Below, one piece after another: positions 1-6,564 of a stretch of DNA of 34,128 bases (positions are counted from its first letter, which is position 1; each line of letters begins with the position of its first letter). The notes under the pieces were generated by a model. It did not search any database. It was not told where the DNA came from and saw only the letters and a list, made by a program, of their open reading frames with translations. Source of the DNA: Bacteroidales bacterium (lineage in GTDB: Bacteria > Bacteroidota > Bacteroidia > Bacteroidales > UBA932); assembly GCA_017961175.1 (NCBI GenBank), contig JAGCXV010000060.1, positions 1 through 34,128 of the forward strand, written 5' to 3'. Both the position numbers and the translations under genes were made by a program.

Positions 1-1873
1 CCTGGGAAATCCTGTAGTCCAGTCTTGCGCTTGGAGAAAAGTTGGTTACGGAATAAGAGGTATCCCTGCCCCTTCCGATCGTAGTGGTCTTTGAAGGAGA
101 GGCGCTGAAACCGAACATGAAGTTATATTTCTCCTCCTGCTTCCTCAAGGCGATTTCCGCTCTCTGATTCTGGAAGTTACTTGTATAACGGCTTGAATAT
201 TCGTCGTTGTGGATGGAATATGTATCGGTAACAGGATCGTAGTCATAGGTCTCCTTCACAGCGTTAGAGTGGTTGAGGCTGTAACGGTAGGATCCCTGGA
301 TGAAATAATTCTTTCCGAGAGGCTCGGTGTAGGTTCCGGCAAGTCCGAACTGGTTGGATCTCTGGTTCTGGTGATAATTCTGGTTGATTCCGTCAATCCT
401 TCCTATGATTCCTTCGTTGAAATAGTTGGTCTCGGAGATGTTGAAACCATCAGAAGAGTTGTTTGAGAACGCGTAGTTAACTCTGAAAGTCAGGGTTCTG
501 CCAGGTTTCCACAGTCTCCGTCTCCACATCAGTCTTCCGCCAACCTGCAAGGAGTTGTTGTCTCCGAAGGATGAATTGAAACCACGGTTAGTGGAATCAG
601 CTCCACGAAGGGTGTAGAAGTTGTTCCTCTGGTCAAAGTCTCCACTCCCCACTCTCAGATAAGGACGGAATATGAAGGAGGTAGCATCTGTAGGATTGTA
701 TTCTATCTCGCTGTCGAACCTGTGGCCCTGAGTTGAAGTATTCTGCTTTCCATCAGACCAGTTGTTCTGGTTAAGTGTCTCTGACAGTATGGTTGTACGG
801 TCCTTTGTCTCAAGAACATCCTTGTTTGATGTTGAGAAAAGGTAACTGGTGTTGACCTTGAGTTTCTTGTTCGGGGACTGATAGTTGAGATTGGATCCCA
901 GCATCTTGGATGCGGTGATTCCGTTTCCTGTCCAGGAGAATCCGCCACGGCCTCCTCCGCCGCCGCCCATCATATTCCCTCCGCCGCCGGACATCATCAC
1001 GCTCATCATGCTTCCAGCCATATCGTTGAAGCCGCGGTTATTGGTATTGTTGGCATTACCGATGAAACTGAGCTGAATCTTTGGAGTGAATCTTCCAACC
1101 ATGAAAGAGCCCTCATACCTCTTCTCGGTACCGTAGCCACCGCCTACATTTCCGATCCAGCCATCTGCCATTCCTCTCTTGAGGCTAAGGTCAAGAACGG
1201 TTTCCTCTTCTCCGTCGTCAATACCGGTGAAACGGGCCTCGTCACTCTTGCGCTCAACCACCCTCACCTTCTCGATAATCTTTGCAGGAAGGTTCTTGGA
1301 AGCAAGCTGAGGGTCATCCATGAAGAAGACCTTGCCGTCTATCATGATCTTGGTGATCTCCTTTCCGTTCTGTGTAATCTTGCCGTCTGAATCAATCTCG
1401 ACGCCAGGAAGTTTCTTCAGGAGCTCCTCCAGCATGTCTGTCTCGTTGGTCTTGAATGAAGAAGCGTTGTATTCTATCGTATCCTTTTTGACGACAATCT
1501 GGTTTCCGGCTGCCGTCACAACAATTCCCTTTAGTGTATTCTGGCCGTTAAGGTAAACTGTTCCAATGTCATTGGCTCCCCTGTGAACATCAAATACCTG
1601 AGTGTGCTGGCGGTATCCCACGCACTCGATGAGCACGTTCGCCCTTCCTACCGGAGCGTTTGGGATTACGGCAACTCCTGTAGAGTCTGTCAGGGCATAA
1701 CGCTTTGCCTGAGCCTCGCCGATGTACTTGATGCTCATCGTGGCAAATTCTACAGGCGTATGTGACGCACTGTCCAATACCATGACTTTAAGGGAGTTCT
1801 GAGAATACGCCTTGTTCTGGCCCAAGAAAAAGAGAACCAAAGCAAGGGAAAGGAATAGATATATCTTCTTCAT
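1..1873 (-). CDS. Outer-membrane beta-barrel receptor (OMP_b-brl_3/TonB-dependent type), 3' end cut by window edge
   Basis: The minus frame is open from an ATG at 1873 to the left window edge, giving 624 residues without the C-terminus. The protein begins with a Sec signal peptide (MKKIYLFLSLALVLFFLG) and then a carboxypeptidase-regulatory-like beta-sandwich at about residues 25-110. A plug-like part follows, with LPGVEIDSDGKI and KIMIDGKVFF, after which the barrel starts. This order is typical of the Bacteroidota outer-membrane family with a CarboxypepD_reg domain and an OMP_b-brl_3 barrel. It acts in the outer membrane, probably as a TonB-linked channel or peptide/protein-related transporter; the substrate cannot be told. 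A Gly/Met-rich stretch at residues 285-312 probably forms a surface loop. It lies 50 bases downstream of ruvC, with its own -7-like box in the gap. Family assignment is good, function is open. Confidence 0.85.
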   Translation of the reverse strand, partial: MKKIYLFLSLALVLFFLGQNKAYSQNSLKVMVLDSASHTPVEFATMSIKYIGEAQAKRYALTDSTGVAVIPNAPVGRANVLIECVGYRQHTQVFDVHRGANDIGTVYLNGQNTLKGIVVTAAGNQIVVKKDTIEYNASSFKTNETDMLEELLKKLPGVEIDSDGKITQNGKEITKIMIDGKVFFMDDPQLASKNLPAKIIEKVRVVERKSDEARFTGIDDGEEETVLDLSLKRGMADGWIGNVGGGYGTEKRYEGSFMVGRFTPKIQLSFIGNANNTNNRGFNDMAGSMMSVMMSGGGGNMMGGGGGGRGGFSWTGNGITASKMLGSNLNYQSPNKKLKVNTSYLFSTSNKDVLETKDRTTILSETLNQNNWSDGKQNTSTQGHRFDSEIEYNPTDATSFIFRPYLRVGSGDFDQRNNFYTLRGADSTNRGFNSSFGDNNSLQVGGRLMWRRRLWKPGRTLTFRVNYAFSNNSSDGFNISETNYFNEGIIGRIDGINQNYHQNQRSNQFGLAGTYTEPLGKNYFIQGSYRYSLNHSNAVKETYDYDPVTDTYSIHNDEYSSRYTSNFQNQRAEIALRKQEEKYNFMFGFSASPSKTTTIGRGRDTSYSVTNFSPSARLDYRISQ

Positions 1874-1912
1874 AAAAAATCAATTTTCAAAAGTTTAGAC
1901 GAAGATTGAAGC

Positions 1913-1920
1913 CAAAAGTA
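1913..1920 (-). promoter_or_regulatory. Probable -7 box (TAnnTTTG) for the receptor at 1873
   Basis: The minus strand reads TACTTTTG here, matching the Bacteroidota -7 consensus TAnnTTTG, about 40 bases before the ATG at 1873. No TTTG is found 19-21 bases upstream (that part lies inside ruvC), so the site is only half supported. Confidence 0.4.
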
Positions 1921-1923
1921 AAA

Positions 1924-2610
1924 TTAGTGGTTTTTCGAACTTTTTACGCTTCTTATCGTCCGCGATGGATTCGATTTGACAAAGTCTCCCCAGCTGGATT
2001 TATGGCCTGCGCTCCTGATGTTTTCAGCGCCCGCTTTTCCAACCCTGCGGCTCATCGCCGAGGCCTTTTTTGAAGAGGAAACAGAAAGGCGGGTACGTAT
2101 GTCCTCCGTCTGGGCCTTGGAGGTAAGGGATCCCTGGGTGAGGTGGTGACAGAGGGCGATGGCCACTGCATCCGTAGCGTCCAGATACTTGACATCGCAG
2201 GTGAAAGCCAGAATGCTCTGCACCATTGCGCTGACCTGTTCCTTGGAGGCAGAACCCTTGCCTGTCACAGCCAGCTTCACGCTTGTAGGGGCATATTCAT
2301 AAATAGGTATGTCCTTAAGCAAAGCGGCAGCGATGGCTGCTCCCTGGGCCCTTCCCAGCTTGAGCATCGTCTGAGGATTCTTGCCGTAGAACGGAGCCTC
2401 GATGGCCAATTCATCCGGCCGGTATTTTCTGATGAGCTTGGAGATTTCTGTCAGAATTCTCTGGAGAACAAGGAAATGCGTCTCTTCCTTCTTGAGGTTG
2501 ACAACTCCCAGTTCTTTCAGGCGGGCCTTGCGTCCGGTAACGGAAATGACCCCGAAACCAAGAATTCTGGTTCCAGGGTCAATTCCCAATATCACTTTCT
2601 GGTCCGCCAT
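1924..2610 (-). CDS. ruvC: Holliday junction endodeoxyribonuclease RuvC with long basic C-terminal insertion
   Basis: RuvC cuts Holliday junctions after branch migration by RuvAB. The four acidic active-site residues of the family are visible: D11 in GIDPGT, E71 in AIEAPFYGKN, and D144 and D147 in DATDAVAIALCHH. I chose the ATG at 2610 (228 residues) because AGGAG lies at 2620-2616 with a five-base spacer; a TTG at 2613 is in frame but sits too close to that site. Typical RuvC has about 170-190 residues. Here the catalytic core ends near residue 158 and is followed by roughly 45 Ser/Lys/Arg/Ala-rich residues before a conserved-looking end (SSWGDFVKSNPSR). The gene follows serS directly, and the serS stop codon touches the ribosome site, so translation is likely coupled. 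Confidence 0.95.
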   Translation of the reverse strand: MADQKVILGIDPGTRILGFGVISVTGRKARLKELGVVNLKKEETHFLVLQRILTEISKLIRKYRPDELAIEAPFYGKNPQTMLKLGRAQGAAIAAALLKDIPIYEYAPTSVKLAVTGKGSASKEQVSAMVQSILAFTCDVKYLDATDAVAIALCHHLTQGSLTSKAQTEDIRTRLSVSSSKKASAMSRRVGKAGAENIRSAGHKSSWGDFVKSNPSRTIRSVKSSKNH

Positions 2611-2615
2611 CAATA

Positions 2616-2620
2616 CTCCT
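2616..2620 (-). promoter_or_regulatory. Ribosome binding site deciding the ruvC start
   Basis: AGGAG on the minus strand, five bases from the ATG at 2610, overlapping the serS stop codon (2620-2622). It favours the ATG over the in-frame TTG at 2613. Confidence 0.7.
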
Positions 2621-3894
2621 TAATCTATATAGTCAAATCCTGTATAAGGCCTCAGGCAATCAGGTACCCTGATCCTGCCATCTTCCATCTGATTGTCCTC
2701 CAAAATGGATGCCAGGATTCTCGGCAGAGCCAGAGAACTTCCATTAAGGGTATGGGCCAGGCGGATCTTTCCGTCATCGTCCTTGAAGCGGAGCTTCATG
2801 CGGTTAGCCTGATAGGTCTCGAAGTTGGAAACGGAGCTGACCTCCAGCCAGCGGCCCTGGGCCTGGCTGTAAACCTCGAAATCGTAGGTAATCGCTGAGG
2901 TAAAGCTCATGTCTCCTCCGCAAAGGCGAAGGATCCTGTACGGCAGACCGAGTTCCTGGACAAGGCTTTCCACATGGGCCACCATTCCGTCCAGAGCCTT
3001 GTAGGATTCTTCCGGAAGGGCAAGCTGAACGATTTCCACCTTGTCGAACTGGTGCAGGCGGTTAAGGCCCCTTACGTCCTTGCCGTAAGATCCGGCCTCG
3101 CGGCGGAAGCACTGTGTATAGGCGGTCATCTTTATAGGGAAGTTCTTCTTTGGAACTATGCAGTCCCTGTAAATGTTGGTTACAGGAACCTCAGCGGTAG
3201 GAATCATATAGAACTTGTCCAGGCCGATGTAATACATCTGCTCTCCCTTGTCCGGCAGCTGGCCTGTTGCGAATGCTGAATCCTCGTTAACAACCAGCGG
3301 CGGCTGAACCTCGAGGTATCCGGCCTTGGTGTTGCGGTCCAGGAAGTAGGCAATCAGAGCCCTCTGGATCTTGGCGCCCTTGCCGATGTAAACCGGGAAT
3401 CCTGCTCCGGTGAGCTTTACTCCCAGGTCGAAATCTATTATGCCCAAATCCTTGGCGAGCTCCCAGTGAGGCTTGGCGTTTGGAGGAAGAACAGCCTTGT
3501 GTCCGCCTTCCTTTACCACCACGTTGTCCTCCGCGGTCTTTCCCTCAGGAACTATGCTGCAAGGAAGGTTCGGAAGGAGAACCAGTTTCTCGTTCTGCTC
3601 TTTCTGAAGGCTGTCAAGCTGCTGCTGAAGGGCTGCAGAAGCGTTTTTAAGCTCAGCGACCTCTTTCTTTGCGGCCTCTGCCTCTTCTCTCTTACCCTCT
3701 TTCATCAGTATGCCGATGCTCTTGGCGGCCTGGTTCTGGCGGGAGAGATTGGCGTCCAGCTGAGTCTGGATGCTGCGCCTCTGGGTGTCGATGTCCAGGA
3801 TTTCGGCAACTATCTGCTTTGCGTCGAAATTCTTAACCGCAAGCCTTTCCACCACGAAATCCGGCTGCTGGCGCAATAATTTAAGTTCTAGCAT
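2620..3894 (-). CDS. serS: Seryl-tRNA synthetase
   Basis: Cytoplasmic class II aminoacyl-tRNA synthetase that charges tRNA-Ser with serine. The 424 residues match the usual family length. The N-terminal part, about residues 25-105, is an antiparallel coiled coil rich in Lys, Glu, Gln and Ala, which in this family holds the long variable arm of tRNA-Ser. The catalytic core carries motif 2 (CFRREAGSYGKDVRGLNR) and motif 3 near the C-terminus (NGSSLALPRILASILEDNQ). The protein starts MLELKLLRQQPDFV, as is usual for SerS. It lies between rpmA and ruvC on the same strand; a strong terminator separates it from rpmA, so it needs its own promoter, which I could not identify in 3895-3923. Confidence 0.98.
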   Translation of the reverse strand: MLELKLLRQQPDFVVERLAVKNFDAKQIVAEILDIDTQRRSIQTQLDANLSRQNQAAKSIGILMKEGKREEAEAAKKEVAELKNASAALQQQLDSLQKEQNEKLVLLPNLPCSIVPEGKTAEDNVVVKEGGHKAVLPPNAKPHWELAKDLGIIDFDLGVKLTGAGFPVYIGKGAKIQRALIAYFLDRNTKAGYLEVQPPLVVNEDSAFATGQLPDKGEQMYYIGLDKFYMIPTAEVPVTNIYRDCIVPKKNFPIKMTAYTQCFRREAGSYGKDVRGLNRLHQFDKVEIVQLALPEESYKALDGMVAHVESLVQELGLPYRILRLCGGDMSFTSAITYDFEVYSQAQGRWLEVSSVSNFETYQANRMKLRFKDDDGKIRLAHTLNGSSLALPRILASILEDNQMEDGRIRVPDCLRPYTGFDYID

Positions 3895-3923
3895 AATCGT
3901 TTATCAGTTAACTTTTTGATTTC

Positions 3924-3958
3924 AAAATAAAAGGCGCCCTAAAAGCAAAGGGCGCCTT
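3924..3958 (-). terminator. Intrinsic terminator of the rplU-rpmA transcript
   Basis: A perfect 9-base inverted repeat (AAGGCGCCC at 3931-3939 and GGGCGCCTT at 3950-3958) has a 10-base loop. On the minus strand it is followed at once by TTATTTTG. Stem, loop and U-rich tail suit a rho-independent terminator reading away from rpmA. Confidence 0.88.
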
Positions 3959-3989
3959 CTCAGATTTTCTCTATGCGGTAAACCCGGGA

Positions 3990-4259
3990 TTAGCTCTTTG
4001 CCTCTTCCTTTGGAACTACCGATACATAGGACTTGCCTTCTGACTTTACCGTGAAGGTTACGATTCCATCCGTCAAAGCGAAAAGAGTATGGTCCTTGCC
4101 CATTCCCACGTTCTTGCCCGGATAGTGCTGTGTACCTCTCTGGCGTACCAGAATGTTGCCGGCCTTGCAAACGGAACCGCCTGAAATCTTCAGGCCGAGT
4201 CTTTTGCTCTGTGATTCGCGGCCGTTCTTGGAACTACCTACACCTTTCTTGTGTGCCAT
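3990..4259 (-). CDS. rpmA: 50S ribosomal protein L27
   Basis: Component of the large ribosomal subunit near the peptidyl transferase centre. The 89 residues begin [20 protein letters not shown], the classic L27 start, and contain [19 protein letters not shown] and GKDHTLFAL, both family signatures. There is no Firmicutes-type cleavable N-terminal extension, since the protein starts directly at MAHKK. It follows rplU with an 11-base gap and is followed by a strong terminator, so rplU and rpmA form a two-gene operon. Confidence 0.98.
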   Translation of the reverse strand: MAHKKGVGSSKNGRESQSKRLGLKISGGSVCKAGNILVRQRGTQHYPGKNVGMGKDHTLFALTDGIVTFTVKSEGKSYVSVVPKEEAKS

Positions 4260-4270
4260 AATCTTTTACT

Positions 4271-4579
4271 TTAAGCGATTGATTCAATTTCCAGTCTGGT
4301 AAGGTACTGACGGTGTCCGTTCTTCTTGTCGAATCCCTTGTGGGCGATCTTCTTGAATACGATAACCTTGTTACCCTTAAGGTGCTCAAGCACTTTTGCC
4401 TTTACTGCGGCACCCTCAACATACGGAGTTCCGACTGTTACTGCTCCGTCGTTGTCTGTCAGCAGGACTTTGTCGAAGGTTACGGTAGAGCCTACCTCGT
4501 CTGCAAGACGATGAACGTAGATCTTCTTTCCGGCCTCAACCTTAAACTGCTGGCCTGCAATGTCTACAATTGCGTACAT
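4271..4579 (-). CDS. rplU: 50S ribosomal protein L21
   Basis: Large-subunit ribosomal protein that binds 23S rRNA. The 102 residues begin [20 protein letters not shown] and include [35 protein letters not shown] and the C-terminal [18 protein letters not shown], all typical of L21. The same frame stays open upstream to 4843, but that extension has no L21 similarity, runs through the promoter, and enters the divergent gene. The ATG at 4579 gives the normal family length. Transcription starts from the promoter at 4668-4699, leaving a leader of about 80 bases. Confidence 0.97.
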   Translation of the reverse strand: MYAIVDIAGQQFKVEAGKKIYVHRLADEVGSTVTFDKVLLTDNDGAVTVGTPYVEGAAVKAKVLEHLKGNKVIVFKKIAHKGFDKKNGHRQYLTRLEIESIA

Positions 4580-4605
4580 AATAAAAACACATTTTGGTTT
4601 TGACA

Positions 4606-4623
4606 GCAAGCGGCCTGACTTGC
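4606..4623 (-). other. Small inverted repeat in the rplU leader
   Basis: GCAAG (4606-4610) and CTTGC (4619-4623) can pair in the rplU 5' leader, with an 8-base loop. It could be a weak leader hairpin, but a 5-base stem may also be chance. I do not recognise a known ribosomal-protein leader motif. Confidence 0.2.
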
Positions 4624-4667
4624 AGACTCTTATAAAAAGCTCCACTGCCTTCTTTCTTTTGGGAGGG

Positions 4668-4699
4668 CAAAAGTAGTGCTTTTGGCAGGAAAAAACAAA
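4668..4699 (-). promoter_or_regulatory. Bacteroidota-type promoter of rplU-rpmA
   Basis: On the minus strand, TTTG at 4699-4696 is followed after exactly 20 bases by TACTTTTG at 4675-4668. This fits the Bacteroidota housekeeping promoter (TTTG at -33, TAnnTTTG at -7). The predicted start of transcription is near 4661. Confidence 0.8.
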
Positions 4700-4708
4700 A
4701 TTTTTCAT

Positions 4709-4716
4709 TAAATTTG
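4709..4716 (+). promoter_or_regulatory. Probable -7 box for the ATPase/Sir2 transcript
   Basis: TAAATTTG matches TAnnTTTG and lies 20 bases before the ATG at 4737. The nearest upstream TTTG (4681-4684) is 24 bases away, longer than the usual 19-21. The site lies back to back with the rplU promoter, so the two divergent promoters share one short region. Confidence 0.45.
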
Positions 4717-4736
4717 TTTCCCCTATTCTTTGAGAG

Positions 4737-5843
4737 ATGGAGTATCTGTCGCCATTCGAATATAATGAGATAGTAACCGGAAAGCGGTTCGTAGGCAGGG
4801 AAAAGGAGGTTTCCAGGCTAAGGAAGCTGATTTCCTCCCACAAGAACGCCTTGCTCTACGGCCCGCCGAAAATCGGCAAGAGATCCATCGTGCACAATGC
4901 TCTCAAGGGCATGGACCTTGAAAAAGAGGGCATTGCGGTCTGCAATTTCGACCTTTTCAACATCCGTCACATAGACAAACTTCTCAGGCGTCTGGCCCGC
5001 AACGTGGCCCGTACCCTATTCAATGAGGAAGAGCAGCAGAAGGCCTATTCCACCCTGCTGAAGAACATCCCGCTGGATCCGGCGTCCAAAGAAGCCCTGA
5101 CAGACAGGCAGATAAAGACACTTCTGAAGTTTCCTCAGTCGGCCGCCAGGCTGAAGGGCGTTCACCTGGTGGTCTATTTCCAGCAATTCCAGGATATTCT
5201 TCTGTTCGACAAGCCAATGAAGGTTCTCAATATGCTGGAAGGATCTTTCGCCGAGTCAAAAGATGTCTCCTTTATTATTACGGGAGACAAGCGGAACGCT
5301 ATGTATTCCATCTTCGAGGAGATGCATTTCTTCCGCAACCTGGTGACGGAGATACCGATAAAACCGGTTAACAGGAAGGTGTTCGCCGATTTTATCTGCA
5401 GGTGCTTTGCAGAAAACGGGAAGGTCTGCGCCCAGAAGGACGCACTTCTGATGTTCGACACCCTGGAGGGTGACCCGTGGTATACCCAGCACCTGGCAGA
5501 GATTTGCTATCTGCTTACGGACAAGGAACTTACGCCGGAGATTTACCAGAGGAGCCTGAGATATCTCCTGAGCATGTACGACTATGAACTCCATAACACC
5601 ATCTACGGGCTGAGCACCCACCAGCTTCAGCTGATAAGGGCGATCCTGGACGGAGAGAGGCGTTTCAGCAAAACAGAAGTGCTTGAAAAATACGGGCTTA
5701 ACTCCTCAGCAAATGTAAACAGGCTGAAGGAAGCCCTTATGAAGAAGGAAGTGGTGACATTTGTTTCAAAGAACAACATCGAGTTCAACGATTCCCTCCT
5801 GAAACTATGGTTCAGGAACTATTTCTTCAACGATAATAACTGA
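4737..5843 (+). CDS. AAA/STAND-type ATP-binding protein with degenerate Walker motifs
   Basis: The 368-residue protein has the layout of the ATPase_2 (archaeal-type P-loop) family: an N-terminal FVGREKEVSRLRKL box at about residues 18-31, a P-loop-like GPPKIGKRS at 42-50, a hydrophobic Walker B-like strand at 143-153, a sensor-like strand FIITGDKRNAM, and a C-terminal winged-helix-like part from about residue 285. Two key positions are unusual. The residue after the P-loop Lys48 is Arg49 where Ser/Thr is expected, and the Walker B Asp-Glu is replaced by Gln149-Gln150 (VVYFQQFQ). It may bind nucleotide without efficient hydrolysis, or be a scaffold. No signal peptide or membrane segment is seen, so it is cytoplasmic. 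The stop is two bases before the sir2 ATG, so the two are co-expressed. The exact role is unknown. Confidence 0.75.
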   Translation: MEYLSPFEYNEIVTGKRFVGREKEVSRLRKLISSHKNALLYGPPKIGKRSIVHNALKGMDLEKEGIAVCNFDLFNIRHIDKLLRRLARNVARTLFNEEEQQKAYSTLLKNIPLDPASKEALTDRQIKTLLKFPQSAARLKGVHLVVYFQQFQDILLFDKPMKVLNMLEGSFAESKDVSFIITGDKRNAMYSIFEEMHFFRNLVTEIPIKPVNRKVFADFICRCFAENGKVCAQKDALLMFDTLEGDPWYTQHLAEICYLLTDKELTPEIYQRSLRYLLSMYDYELHNTIYGLSTHQLQLIRAILDGERRFSKTEVLEKYGLNSSANVNRLKEALMKKEVVTFVSKNNIEFNDSLLKLWFRNYFFNDNN

Positions 5844-5845
5844 GT

Positions 5846-6538
5846 ATGAAAAAGATAGCGGTATTGACAGGAGCAGGCATCAGCGCTGAGAGCGGAATCA
5901 GCACCTTCCGCGACAGCAACGGACTCTGGGAGAACTATCCCGTAGAGGAGGTTGCCACGTCGGAAAGCTGGTATATCCACGGGCGCAAGGCTCTTATGCT
6001 GGATTTCTACAACCAGCGGAGAAGGGGCCTGGAAAACTGCCAGCCTAACCTTGCACACAAGATTGTCGCCGAGCTGGAAAAGGATTTTGAGGTTACGGTC
6101 GCTACCCAGAACATCGACGACCTTCACGAAAGGGCAGGCTCCACCCGCATTATCCATCTGCACGGGGAACTGACTAAGGCAAGAGGCGAGTTTGACGATT
6201 ATTACAGCGCCTTCCCTATCGGTTATGAAGACATCAATATCGGAGACCTGACAAAAAAAGGACAGCAGATCCGCCCTCATATAGTATGGTTCGGGGAAGC
6301 CGTACCTGAACTTGAGAAGGCGGAAAAGGCGGTGCGGAATGCGGATATCATGATTGTAATTGGCACAAGCCTTGCCGTTTATCCTGCTGCGGGGCTGGTT
6401 TATTACACCAGGCCCGGCACTGAAATTTACCTGATAGACCCTAAGGATGTGGCTTCCAGCGTGGGATTCACCCACATCAAGGAGAGGGCAACTGTCGGGA
6501 TGCAGAAAATGAAAGAGATTCTTATGGCAAAAAAATAA
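5846..6538 (+). CDS. Sir2-family NAD-dependent protein deacylase, zinc-ribbon-less
   Basis: Sirtuins remove acyl groups from lysine, using NAD+ and yielding nicotinamide and O-acyl-ADP-ribose. The 230 residues show GAGISAESGISTFRD (residues 9-23, NAD binding), TQNIDDLHERAG (88-98) and HLHGEL with catalytic His106. RPHIVWFGEAVP and the GTSLAVYPAAGL strand follow. Tyr55 and Arg58 in FYNQRR sit where the acidic-acyl-binding Tyr and Arg of SIRT5/CobB-type enzymes are found. That suggests removal of succinyl or malonyl groups as well as acetyl. The four cysteines of the usual zinc ribbon are absent; Cys65 is the only cysteine I see. The protein is cytoplasmic. It is translationally close to the ATPase gene upstream and is followed after 26 bases by the lipoprotein gene, with no visible promoter between them. 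Confidence 0.93.
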   Translation: MKKIAVLTGAGISAESGISTFRDSNGLWENYPVEEVATSESWYIHGRKALMLDFYNQRRRGLENCQPNLAHKIVAELEKDFEVTVATQNIDDLHERAGSTRIIHLHGELTKARGEFDDYYSAFPIGYEDINIGDLTKKGQQIRPHIVWFGEAVPELEKAEKAVRNADIMIVIGTSLAVYPAAGLVYYTRPGTEIYLIDPKDVASSVGFTHIKERATVGMQKMKEILMAKK

Positions 6539-6564
6539 CGAAATAATAAACAACACACACACTT

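Noticed and set aside
2143-2898. Long plus-strand ORF (251 residues) opposite ruvC and serS
   Set aside because: It is a shadow of two well-recognised genes and has no recognisable domain; similar long antisense frames lie opposite many genes here.
4580-4843. Upstream extension of the rplU frame to 4843
   Set aside because: L21 starts at MYAIVDIAG (4579). The extension crosses the promoter at 4668-4699 and enters the divergent ATPase gene.
4737-6538. Sir2-ATPase antiphage defence system
   Set aside because: The Sir2 has deacylase-type motifs and length, no effector fusion is present, and the neighbours are housekeeping and envelope genes, not a defence island.
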